Source: Kineosporia aurantiaca JCM 3230
Lineage (GTDB): Bacteria > Actinomycetota > Actinomycetes > Actinomycetales > Kineosporiaceae
Length of the DNA stretch: 64,000 nucleotides
Reading direction: 5' to 3'
Assembly: GCA_000719025.1 (NCBI GenBank)
Contig: JODP01000013.1
Location: 248,001 to 312,000, forward strand
Of the stretch, positions 43,095 through 50,859 are shown one piece after another. Position 1 is the stretch's first letter, and each line of letters starts with the position of its first letter. The position numbers and the translations under genes were made by a program. The notes beneath the pieces are model-generated. The model was not told the origin of the DNA. It saw only the letters and a program-made list of their open reading frames with translations, and did not search any database.

Positions 43095-45237
43095 TCGACA
43101 GCAGGAACGGGGAGTTGCTCGCTTTCAGGAAGAACGGTGGCTGGGTATAGGCCAGGCGCGAGTCGTAGTTGTAGTTCTTGTCGTACCCGCTCAGCACGGT
43201 GGTGCCGCTCACCGTGGCCACCTGCCCCCGGAACTTCTGGGCGATCGCGCCGTACACGTTGAGGGTCCCCAGCGGAGCCCCGGCCTTGGCGTTCTGCACG
43301 ATGAAGCTGTGCCGCAGGGCCAGAATCGCCGCCTGGATGGTGGTAACCGCAGTGGAACTGAGGAGATTGTTGCTCGTTCCACTCTTCAGCGGATGGTAAA
43401 CCCAGACGAAACCGCCTGCCACCAGACCGATCACGTCGACCCCAGTGGTGGCATCCGGTTTCAGGTCGCCGGTCACCACCACGTCGTCCGAGCCCGCCAC
43501 CGTAACCGGTGTGGCGCTGGTCCCCGAGACGAAGACCGTGCCTCGCGTGCACGCGTAATTGGGGATGCTGTTGCTCCCGGACGCGGTCCAGGCAATAGCG
43601 GTGGTGGATCCAGGGGTGTATGCCTCGTTGGCTGCCGGATAACCGACCGTTCCGATGGTGCACGAGGCGGTCGAGGAGTCGACGTAGACCACGGGCGGGG
43701 TGGTGACCGTCTGCTCGGTGGCCGGGGTTGCGGTGTTGTAGCAGCGGGAGGGCGTGTCGGAGCTCGTCGTCGACGGACTGAGCACCTTCATCGTGGTGCC
43801 CTGGAAAATGATCCGGGTGGCGCCGGTGTAATAGCACCCGGGTCCGACCGAGCCGTCCCCGTCGACATCTGGTTCGACATTCTTCAGCAGATCGTTGTTA
43901 CTCGCCGGCAGATCGATGCTGGCGGCGTAGACCGGCTCGTTGCCGGGTAGCGGATAGCTCTGGTTCCCCACCCAGGTCTTCGCGGTGCTGGGCAGTCCGC
44001 TGGTCGCCGGCCAGCTCGTCTCGGTCTGGGGCGAGGTGAAGTTCACCGTGCCGTTGATCGGTAACGCGTCGTTGGAATGCAGCGGACCGTTCACCACGTC
44101 GCCGGTGTTCCAGTGAATGGTGTTGGTGCAGCTGGAGGGACGAGCCGTCGTCCCACCCGGCACCGCGTAGTAATAGTTTCCGCAGTTACTGGAAAGGCTG
44201 AGCAGACCAGGGTCGGTGGCCTCGACATCGCTGAGGTAGATGAAGTTCAGCACTCCCTTGCGCCGCAGTTCCGCAGTGATCGTGCGTCTCACCGTGCCGG
44301 TGTTGTTCGCCGTGCCGCTCATGCCCACCACCTGCAACCGGATCACGCCCTGCGAGGTGATGTCGGCGGCGCTGCTGAGCAGGCTGTACCGGTAACGGGC
44401 CGCGGTCGAATCGGTTCCGGTGCCCTGGATCACCTGACCGGCCGCACTGAACGCCGGGTTCGTGGAATCCACGTTGCCGAGTTTCCAGTAGTTGTCGTTC
44501 GCGTTCAGCCGCGAGATGTACTCGTCCACCCCGGCCAGCGCCGCCTGCTCGGCCGACTTGGCGTCCTGATCACGCCGGGCACTCGGGACATTGGTCAGCG
44601 TCACCCGATCGGTCAGCGAAACTGCCTTAACTGTAGGATTCTTCGGATCCGCAACGGCGATCGTGACCTGGATGCTGCGCACCGTCGGCAGAATGGCGGC
44701 GGCCAGGCCCGCGACCGGGATCGGGCTGATCGCGGGGGTGGTGGACAGCCCGTTGACGTAGTAGGCGAACACCGGGGCCTTCGTGGTGCGGGCCAGGCAG
44801 GTCGTCGTCGTGTTCTGGTCCCAGCTCACGCTGCCGTCGGCGGCCGTGCGCTGCGGAGTCTGGGACTGGTTGAGACAAGTACCGTCATAGCTGTAGGCGA
44901 CGAGGGTCGGGTTCGGCGTGCTGGTCGCCGCCGACCCGGTGCGGTTGAGCAGCGCGTAGAACGAGACCGAGCTACCGGTGGCGGTCACCAGGGCGGACTT
45001 GGCGCCTCCGGTCGGCAGAATCGGCGGGATCGCCGCGACCCGCATCGTCCGGGTCATCGCCTCCATCGCGATCCGGGCGTCCCCGGTGGTCGAGACCTGG
45101 GTGTCGATCGTCCTGACTCCCTTGGTGACGCCGATGAAGACCACCCCTATCGCGATCAGCAGCACCGAGGCCACACCCATCGCGACCAGCAGCTCGACCA
45201 AGGAGTAGCCGGAATCGTCTCTTCGCCGGCGGACCAT
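43021..45237 (-). CDS. Fused minor prepilin: PilW-like N-terminus plus PilX-like domain
   Basis: A 738-residue protein. It starts MVRRRRDDSGYSLVELLVAMG, a class III prepilin leader with cleavage after Gly10 and Glu at mature position 5, followed by a PilW-like domain to about residue 220 (SLTDRVTLTNVPSA). It runs in frame into a PilX-like body starting RRDQDAKSAEQ. PilX proteins normally have their own N-terminal helix before that point; it is missing here. The end (GVIRTPS onward, about 24 residues) is read out of frame from the second copy. ATG 45237 overlaps the upstream gene stop in TGATG. Confidence 0.8.
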   Translation of the reverse strand: MVRRRRDDSGYSLVELLVAMGVASVLLIAIGVVFIGVTKGVRTIDTQVSTTGDARIAMEAMTRTMRVAAIPPILPTGGAKSALVTATGSSVSFYALLNRTGSAATSTPNPTLVAYSYDGTCLNQSQTPQRTAADGSVSWDQNTTTTCLARTTKAPVFAYYVNGLSTTPAISPIPVAGLAAAILPTVRSIQVTIAVADPKNPTVKAVSLTDRVTLTNVPSARRDQDAKSAEQAALAGVDEYISRLNANDNYWKLGNVDSTNPAFSAAGQVIQGTGTDSTAARYRYSLLSSAADITSQGVIRLQVVGMSGTANNTGTVRRTITAELRRKGVLNFIYLSDVEATDPGLLSLSSNCGNYYYAVPGGTTARPSSCTNTIHWNTGDVVNGPLHSNDALPINGTVNFTSPQTETSWPATSGLPSTAKTWVGNQSYPLPGNEPVYAASIDLPASNNDLLKNVEPDVDGDGSVGPGCYYTGATRIIFQGTTMKVLSPSTTSSDTPSRCYNTATPATEQTVTTPPVVYVDSSTASCTIGTVGYPAANEAYTPGSTTAIAWTASGSNSIPNYACTRGTVFVSGTSATPVTVAGSDDVVVTGDLKPDATTGVDVIGLVAGGFVWVYHPLKSGTSNNLLSSTAVTTIQAAILALRHSFIVQNAKAGAPLGTLNVYGAIAQKFRGQVATVSGTTVLSGYDKNYNYDSRLAYTQPPFFLKASNSPFLLSTGVIRTPSRPSRRRWPGWTSTSRG
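44480..44578 (-). repeat. 99-bp perfect direct repeat, copy in the fused gene
   Basis: Same sequence as 42996-43094, offset by 1484 nt. That distance is not a multiple of three, which is why the second copy falls out of frame. Confidence 0.95.
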
Positions 45238-46583
45238 CAGTTCGTCACCACCAGGGTGACGGTCGCGGACTTCGCCGAAGGCCCCACGGTAACGGTCTGC
45301 GTGCTGTTGGCCAGAGGAAGGCCGAGCAGGCTGAAGGCCGGCACGGACACGGTCCAGGTACCGTACGGCACCAGCACGGTCGTCCCGGAGGAGACGTTGG
45401 GCGTTGTGTAGGTCTCGCCCGAGGTACACCCGGTGGACTGCGCGGCGTGTATGAAACTGGCCGTGCGCGGGCTGGCCGTCGTTCCCGTGTTCCCGTTCCC
45501 ATTGCCGTTCCCGTTGCCGTTCCCATTGCCGTTCCCGTTCCCATTGCCGTTCCCCGTGACTACCTTCACCGTTACTGCGGCCACCGGAACCGTCACGGTG
45601 GAGTTGTTGGCCGCGGCCCGGCGGATGTCGATCAGGCCCGCCGACTGGTCGGTCTCGATGCATGAGCCGGCCTTCACCGTGTAGCTGTCCGGGAACAGGT
45701 GCTGGATCGCGCCGGGTACGCCGGTCATGCAGGCCTGGACGTCGTTACCGGTACAGGTGCCCATACTCGTCTCGGCGACGTAGGTGCCCCCGATCCGGAT
45801 CGGGAGCCCTGCGGGAACCACCGCCCCGGCGGGTCCGTCGAAGGCGAAGTTGAGGGTGCGCTCGGTGTCGTAGAGCAGGGACCCGCGGGTCACCGTCCCG
45901 GCCGCCGCGCTGATCGTGGTGGTAGCGGTGGCGGTGTTCGCGGAACCGACGTAGCCGGACTGGTTCGCGGTGACCGTGTAGGCCTGGGGAGTGAGCCCGG
46001 CGAACACGGCGCAGCCGTCGCTGCCGGTGACCTGCGAGGTCGTGGTCCCGGAAAGGCCGACCGTGACACCGGACACCGGAAGGCCGGTGCCCCCGGTGAT
46101 CAGTACCGCCACCGTGCCGGTACTGGAGTCCAGCCCGTCGCTGCTGGTGACCCCGATCGCCCGCAGCACATCCCCGGTGACCGGCTGGACGTTGCCCATC
46201 TGCGGCCAGGCCACCGAGACCCGGACCAGCTTGTAGGCCAGGGTCGAACCGGAACTCTGACAGACGTTCGCGCTGGCGTTCGAGGTCAGGAACTTGGCGT
46301 CCTGGGTGATCGTGTAGGTCGTCCCGCCCACCGTCTGGGTGCTGACCACCCGGCCGTTGGTGATCGCGATCGCGGTCTGCGCCCGGGCCGCCTCCAGGGT
46401 CTGGTTGACCAGGTTGGTCGCCGCGGTCCGGCGGATGTTTCCCCCGACCAGGTCGTCGCTGTTGACCAGGATGCCGAGGATCGCGGTGACGCCCACTGCG
46501 AAGATCGACATCGCGATGACCACTTCCAGCAGCGACAGGCCGGCGTCCTCGGCACGACGAGGCGCGCACTCGCCGGTGACCAC
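45237..46583 (-). CDS. pilV: PilV-like minor prepilin with CnaB-like and Gly-Asn regions
   Basis: A 448-residue prepilin. The leader ends AEDAG before LSLLEVVIAMSIFAVGV, with Glu at mature position 5. Two carboxypeptidase-regulatory/CnaB-like beta domains follow (TGTVAVLITGGTGLPVSG near residue 155, and the CIETDQSAG region), then eleven Gly-Asn pairs and a final Thr-rich beta region. I chose GTG 46583 with GAGGAGG 5 nt before it; the frame extends to 46679. Probably a pilus-tip or adhesive minor pilin. Upstream of the PilW-PilX gene in the same operon. Confidence 0.8.
   Translation of the reverse strand: MVTGECAPRRAEDAGLSLLEVVIAMSIFAVGVTAILGILVNSDDLVGGNIRRTAATNLVNQTLEAARAQTAIAITNGRVVSTQTVGGTTYTITQDAKFLTSNASANVCQSSGSTLAYKLVRVSVAWPQMGNVQPVTGDVLRAIGVTSSDGLDSSTGTVAVLITGGTGLPVSGVTVGLSGTTTSQVTGSDGCAVFAGLTPQAYTVTANQSGYVGSANTATATTTISAAAGTVTRGSLLYDTERTLNFAFDGPAGAVVPAGLPIRIGGTYVAETSMGTCTGNDVQACMTGVPGAIQHLFPDSYTVKAGSCIETDQSAGLIDIRRAAANNSTVTVPVAAVTVKVVTGNGNGNGNGNGNGNGNGNGNGNTGTTASPRTASFIHAAQSTGCTSGETYTTPNVSSGTTVLVPYGTWTVSVPAFSLLGLPLANSTQTVTVGPSAKSATVTLVVTN
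45489..45554 (-). repeat. Hexanucleotide repeat encoding eleven Gly-Asn pairs in PilV
   Basis: Eleven tandem 6-nt units (GGG/GGC followed by AAC/AAT on the minus strand). Copy-number change would keep the frame and alter a linker between surface domains. A similar repeat lies in the conservon sensor kinase. Confidence 0.9.
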
Positions 46584-46705
46584 ATCGCCTCCTCTACCAC
46601 CCACGTGCGGACAGCAGGCCTCGGAACTGGATGCGCTCGTGAGACCGGCCGGGCTGAGTCGGCCGGTCTCACGTAGCAAGGGATTTCAGAGCTCGGTCAG
46701 GCCGG

Positions 46706-47194
46706 TCACGGAACGGTGGCGCTGGCGCAGTTCCCGGACTCCAGGCCGTTCTGGGCGGAGAACTTGTACCATTTCTGGCTGCCGCCGTCGTTGTACGCGG
46801 CGACGCACCAGGAGCTACTGGTCCACCCGGTGTTCGTCAGCGAGGCGGTCCCGGTGGTGGCTGCGGTGGTGGCGTAGACACCGCTCAGGACAACGCCGTT
46901 GCTGCTCTTGCCGATGTCCGTCATGGAAGTGGCCGAAGCGCCGATGGCGTAACGCCCGCTGCTCTGGGTGACGATGGGCGGGGTGGTTCCGTCCACGAAG
47001 TAGGACGTCATCTCCTTGCCCAGCGCCGAGACGTCTGACTTCACCGCGCTGTCCTGCGCCTTCTTCCGCTGGCTGAGGAAGACCGGGATGGCGATGGCGG
47101 CCAGGATGCCGATGATGATCATGACAACCAGAAGTTCGATCAGGGTGAAGCCCTGGTCCTTCTCCTTCATCGACCTGCGGATGCGAGCGAGCAT
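46706..47194 (-). CDS. pilA: Major type IV pilin PilA
   Basis: A 162-residue prepilin: leader MLARIRRSMKEKDQG, then FTLIELLVVMIIIGILAAIA with cleavage after Gly15 and Glu at mature position 5. The C-terminal pair C-VAAYNDGG to GNCASATVP could form the pilin disulfide loop. AAGGAG lies upstream of ATG 47194. A strong FliA/WhiG-like promoter precedes it, separate from pilC. Confidence 0.95.
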   Translation of the reverse strand: MLARIRRSMKEKDQGFTLIELLVVMIIIGILAAIAIPVFLSQRKKAQDSAVKSDVSALGKEMTSYFVDGTTPPIVTQSSGRYAIGASATSMTDIGKSSNGVVLSGVYATTAATTGTASLTNTGWTSSSWCVAAYNDGGSQKWYKFSAQNGLESGNCASATVP

Positions 47195-47278
47195 CGAGTG
47201 TGCTCCTTCTGATCTGACTGTGCGGCTCTGAGTACGCCGCCCGGCCGGACGACCTGGCGCGCCTCGATGACAGAGGAG

Positions 47279-47307
47279 TTATCGGCGCCCCCTGAGCCGG
47301 ACTTGAG
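47279..47307 (-). promoter_or_regulatory. FliA/WhiG-like promoter upstream of pilA
   Basis: Minus strand: CTCAAG (47302-47307), 15 nt, GCCGATAA (47279-47286). The -10 box is an exact match to the FliA/WhiG consensus; the -35 resembles the CTCA-type boxes I recall for FliA promoters of zoosporic Actinoplanes. It lies just after the pilC stop, 85 nt before the pilA start. Confidence 0.7.
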
Positions 47308-47310
47308 GTT

Positions 47311-48540
47311 TCAGGAGATCAGGTTGAACACGGAGAAGATGGGCATGTAGAGGGCGACGATCATGGCGCCGATCAGCGAGCCCAGCACGGCGATCATCAG
47401 CGGCTCGATGATGCTGGTGAGCGCCTCGGTGGTGGCCTCGACCTCCTGGTCGTAGAACTCCGAGATCTTCTCCAGCATGGTGTCCATCGCACCGGTGTCC
47501 TCACCCACGGCCAGCATCTGCACCACCATCGGCGGGAAGACCTTGTGCTCGGCGAGCGGGGCGGCGAGCGGCCGGCCCTGCCGCACACTGTCCTCCACGG
47601 CCCTGGCCGCGTCTCTCAGGACCACGTTCCCGGCGGCCTCGCCGACGATCTCGAGACTGCGCAGGATCGGCACGCCGGCATGCAGCATGGTCCCCAGGTT
47701 CCGGGTGAACCGGCTGATCGCAACCTTTCTGAAGAGGTCCCCGAAGATCGGGACCTTCAGCTTCAGCGGGTCGACGACCCGCCGGACGCTCTCCTTGCTC
47801 TTGTTGCGCCGCCAGAGGGCTCCTGCCGGGACCGCGAGGACCAGGATCACCGGGGCCGCGATCTTCATTGCGCCGGAGAGGAAGACGAGCGCCCGGGTCG
47901 GCGCCGGCAGGGTCCCGCCGAGGGAGGCGAACATGTTGCTGAAGATCGGCACGATGAACAGCAGCATGCCGACGACCGCGATGATCGCCATCACGAAGAC
48001 CACGACGGGATAGGTCATCGCGGACTTGATCTTGGACCGGAGCTTGACCTCCGCCTCCATGTTGGAAGCGATCTGCAGCAGCACCTGGTCCAGGAAACCG
48101 CCGACCTCGCCGGCCCGGCACATGTTGATCATCAGCGGTGGGAAGGCCTTGGTGTGCTTGGCCATGGCGGAGGAGAGCGAGGCGCCGCCCTCCACGTCAC
48201 CGCGCACGTCGTTCAGCACCCTGGCCAGCGGTTTGCTCTCGGTCTGCTCGGCGAGGATGCTCAGTGCCTTCAGCAGGGACAGCCCCGAGTCGATCATCGT
48301 GGCGAACTGGCGGGACATGATCGCCAGGTCCTTGAGGTCGATCTTGTTGCTGCCCGGAAGCTTGATCTCCATGCTCAGGCCCGTGTTGGCCTGCTTGATC
48401 CCGAGCGGCGCGTAACCCTGCGAGCGCAGCCGCTGGATCAGTACGTCCTCGCTGGGCGCGTCCAGCTTGCCCTTGACCAGCTTGCCCTGCCGGTCCCGGT
48501 AGGAGTACTCGAAGGTCTTCGTCGCGGTCGCGGTCGCCAT
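47311..48540 (-). CDS. pilC: Inner-membrane platform protein PilC
   Basis: A 409-residue GspF-family protein with two repeated cytoplasmic helical domains and three TM helices (about 170-195, 220-245 and 380-400). SRQFATMIDSGLSLLKALSIL near residue 75 and RFTRNLGTMLHAGVPILRSL near residue 275 mark the repeats. It anchors the pilus motor. It lies between pilT and pilA, 13 nt after pilT. Confidence 0.94.
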   Translation of the reverse strand: MATATATKTFEYSYRDRQGKLVKGKLDAPSEDVLIQRLRSQGYAPLGIKQANTGLSMEIKLPGSNKIDLKDLAIMSRQFATMIDSGLSLLKALSILAEQTESKPLARVLNDVRGDVEGGASLSSAMAKHTKAFPPLMINMCRAGEVGGFLDQVLLQIASNMEAEVKLRSKIKSAMTYPVVVFVMAIIAVVGMLLFIVPIFSNMFASLGGTLPAPTRALVFLSGAMKIAAPVILVLAVPAGALWRRNKSKESVRRVVDPLKLKVPIFGDLFRKVAISRFTRNLGTMLHAGVPILRSLEIVGEAAGNVVLRDAARAVEDSVRQGRPLAAPLAEHKVFPPMVVQMLAVGEDTGAMDTMLEKISEFYDQEVEATTEALTSIIEPLMIAVLGSLIGAMIVALYMPIFSVFNLIS

Positions 48541-48553
48541 CGCGCGCCCTCCC

Positions 48554-49882
48554 TCAGGCCCGGCCGGTCAGGCGCCGGAAGTCGTCGGCGTGGTGCGCCT
48601 TTTCGAGGGCCTGCTCGAACTGCACCCGGTTCTGCTTGACCAGCTCGGCCAGGCACTGGTCCATGGTCTGCATGCCCTGCTGGGCGCCGGCCTGCATGGC
48701 CGAGTAGATCTGGTGGGTCTTGCCCTCACGGATCAGGTTCCGGATGGCCCCGGTGGCGAACAGCACCTCGGTCGCCGCGACCCGCCCCTTGCCGTCGGCC
48801 GAGCGCACCAGCGCCTGGCTCACGATGCCCTGCAGTGCTCCGGCCAGCTGCACCCGGACCTGCTGCTGCTGCTCGGGCGGGAACACGTCGATGATCCGGT
48901 CGACGGTCTGGGCGGCGTCCTGGGTGTGCAGGGTGCCGAGCACCAGGTGCCCGGTCTCGGCGGCGGTCAGCGCCACCGAGATGGTCTCCAGGTCGCGCAG
49001 CTCACCGACCAGGATGATGTCCGGGTCCTGCCGCAGCACGTGCTTCAGCGCGTTCCCGAAGGAGTGCGTGTCCTCCCCGACCTCGCGCTGGTTGACCAGG
49101 CAGTTCTTGTTCTGGTGGAGGAACTCGATGGGGTCCTCGACGGTCATGATGTGGTCGTGCCGGGTGCGGTTGGCCAGGTCGATCAGGGCCGCCAGGGTGG
49201 TCGACTTACCGGAGCCGGTGGGCCCGGTGACCAGGACCATCCCGCGCGGGAGGGCGGCCAGGGTGGAAATCCTCGGGTTGACGCCGAGCTGTTCCAGGGT
49301 CTTGATCTCGAACGGGATGACCCGGAAGACGGCGCCCATGGTCTCGCGCTGCCGGTAGATGTTGACGCGGAAGCGGGAGGCGCCGGGCACGGCGTAGGCG
49401 AAGTCGAGCTCCAGGTTCTCCTCGAACCGTTCACGCTGCTTCTGAGTGAGGATCGCGTAGAGCGTGGACTGGATCGCCTGGGCGGTCAGCTCCGGGTGGC
49501 CCTGGATCGGGGCCAGATGACCCCGGATCCGGACCAGCGGGGCCGAGCCCCGGGCGATGTGCAGGTCTGATCCGCTCTGCTGGACCAGGAACGCAAGCAC
49601 GGCGTGCAGGTCGAACCCGGGCTGTTCCTCGGCCCGGGGCATCTGCTGCGGTAGCGGCTGGGGAGATGGGGCCGGCGCCTGCGGCCCGGCCGGGTGCCGT
49701 CCCGGCGGCAGCGGCTGGGGCTGACGCTGGGCCGGCGGTACGAGAACGGGCTGGGCCGCCACCTGACCGGGCTGGACGGCGTACTGCGGACCCGGCGGCG
49801 GAGTCTGTTGAGACGGCAACAGCCCAGGGGTCACGGCCGGCCCGGGTTGAGCGGGCTGAGCGGCGTAGGGGCTGCTGGTCAC
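48554..49882 (-). CDS. pilT: PilT-family retraction ATPase with Pro/Gln-rich N-terminus
   Basis: A 442-residue secretion ATPase. The first 85 residues are Pro/Gln-rich and unusual; then the PAS-like N-domain (LAFLVQQSGSDLHIARG) and the RecA-like domain with Walker A VTGPTGSGKSTTL, Asp-box VEDPIEFLH, Walker B DIILVGELRDLETI and the retraction motif AIRNLIREG. Those features favour PilT over PilB. I chose GTG 49882 because AAGGAGG lies 5 nt upstream. First gene of the pilT-pilC unit. Confidence 0.94.
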   Translation of the reverse strand: MTSSPYAAQPAQPGPAVTPGLLPSQQTPPPGPQYAVQPGQVAAQPVLVPPAQRQPQPLPPGRHPAGPQAPAPSPQPLPQQMPRAEEQPGFDLHAVLAFLVQQSGSDLHIARGSAPLVRIRGHLAPIQGHPELTAQAIQSTLYAILTQKQRERFEENLELDFAYAVPGASRFRVNIYRQRETMGAVFRVIPFEIKTLEQLGVNPRISTLAALPRGMVLVTGPTGSGKSTTLAALIDLANRTRHDHIMTVEDPIEFLHQNKNCLVNQREVGEDTHSFGNALKHVLRQDPDIILVGELRDLETISVALTAAETGHLVLGTLHTQDAAQTVDRIIDVFPPEQQQQVRVQLAGALQGIVSQALVRSADGKGRVAATEVLFATGAIRNLIREGKTHQIYSAMQAGAQQGMQTMDQCLAELVKQNRVQFEQALEKAHHADDFRRLTGRA

Positions 49883-49961
49883 CGGAACCTCCTTGGCACC
49901 CGTGCCGGGGCGGTCCACGGGCACGGCCGAGAGCTCAGGTTCGAACCATCGGTCCGTAGTC

Positions 49962-49990
49962 CTTTCGACCGGAAAGGCGCCCGGCTTGAG
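49962..49990 (-). promoter_or_regulatory. Weak FliA/WhiG-like promoter upstream of pilT
   Basis: Minus strand: CTCAAG (49985-49990), 15 nt, GTCGAAAG (49962-49969). The -35 and spacing equal those at pilA and pilM; the -10 matches GCCGATAA at only 5 of 8 positions. It is 80 nt before the pilT start. Credible mainly because it recurs in the locus. Confidence 0.4.
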
Positions 49991-49996
49991 GAGGAG

Positions 49997-50842
49997 TCAG
50001 CGAGAGGCCAGCGCCTTCTCCCCCGCCGCCCGCATCTCCTCCAGCGGCGCGGGCAACCCGGTCATCAGCCGGACCTGCTCCGCGGCCTGGTGCAGGAGCA
50101 TCTCAAAGCCCCCCACCGCCACCCCGCCGGCCGCGGTCCACAGCGAGGCGGCCGGGGTCGGCCACGGGTGGTACGACACATCGAGCAAGACCCCGGCCGG
50201 GCGCCCGGTGAGATGGGGACGCAGCCCCTCGGCCCAGTCCCCCGCCGCTTCTCCGGGCAGAGTGAGAACGACGGCATCGGCCGCTACAACGGGATCCCAG
50301 TCGTCCAGCGCCCCCACCTCGGCCTTGAGGCCGAACTTCTCGGCCACTTCCAGAGGCTGACCGGCCCGTTCCGCGGATCGGGCCAGCACGACCAGGTGCT
50401 CGCAGCCCAGCTCGGCCAGAGCGGCCACGGCCGAGGCCGCGGTGGCCCCGGCTCCCACGATGCAGGCGGTGGCGGCCGAGACCGGCCCGGTCGAGCGCAG
50501 GGCCTGGACGATGCCGTGGACGTCGGTGTTGGTGCCCACCGGCCCCCGCGGTGACCAGGTCACCGTGTTCACCGCGCCGACCAGGGCGGCCCGGTCGGTG
50601 ACCTGCTCCAGCAGCGGGACGACCACGCGTTTGAGCGGCATGGTCAGGGACAGGCCGGACCACTCCGGGCCGAGTTCGGCGAACCAGCGGACGAACGACT
50701 CCTCGTCCAGCTCGATCGCGTCGTAGGTCCAGTCGCCCAGCCCCAGCGCGGCGTAGGCCGCCCGGTGCAGGGTCGGGGAGAGGGAATGGCCGATCGGGCG
50801 GCCCAGGACGGCCGCTCGACGGCCGCCCACCGGCGTCCTCAA
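49997..50842 (-). CDS. aroE: Shikimate dehydrogenase
   Basis: A 281-residue NADP-dependent enzyme reducing dehydroshikimate. GRPIGHSLSPTLHRAAYAALGL near residue 15, LSLTMPLKR with the catalytic Lys, VGAVNTVTW, and the nucleotide loop IVGAGATAASAVAALAE near residue 128. It follows mltG by 17 nt and is separated from the other aro genes by the pilus locus. Confidence 0.95.
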   Translation of the reverse strand: MRTPVGGRRAAVLGRPIGHSLSPTLHRAAYAALGLGDWTYDAIELDEESFVRWFAELGPEWSGLSLTMPLKRVVVPLLEQVTDRAALVGAVNTVTWSPRGPVGTNTDVHGIVQALRSTGPVSAATACIVGAGATAASAVAALAELGCEHLVVLARSAERAGQPLEVAEKFGLKAEVGALDDWDPVVAADAVVLTLPGEAAGDWAEGLRPHLTGRPAGVLLDVSYHPWPTPAASLWTAAGGVAVGGFEMLLHQAAEQVRLMTGLPAPLEEMRAAGEKALASR

Positions 50843-50859
50843 TCAGGTCCCCGGTTCGC

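Noticed and set aside
43093..43837. Upstream part of the copy-2 reading frame as a real N-terminus
   Set aside because: The translation there is an out-of-frame shadow of copy 1, rich in His, Arg and Gly, with no prepilin leader.
49938..49947. GGTTCGAACC, resembling a tRNA T-loop
   Set aside because: No flanking T stem, anticodon arm or acceptor stem can be built around it.
49883..49996. Possible c-di-GMP (GEMM) riboswitch in the pilT leader
   Set aside because: A few bases (GAAAGGACTACGG) looked similar, but the conserved GEMM core and the second helix are absent.
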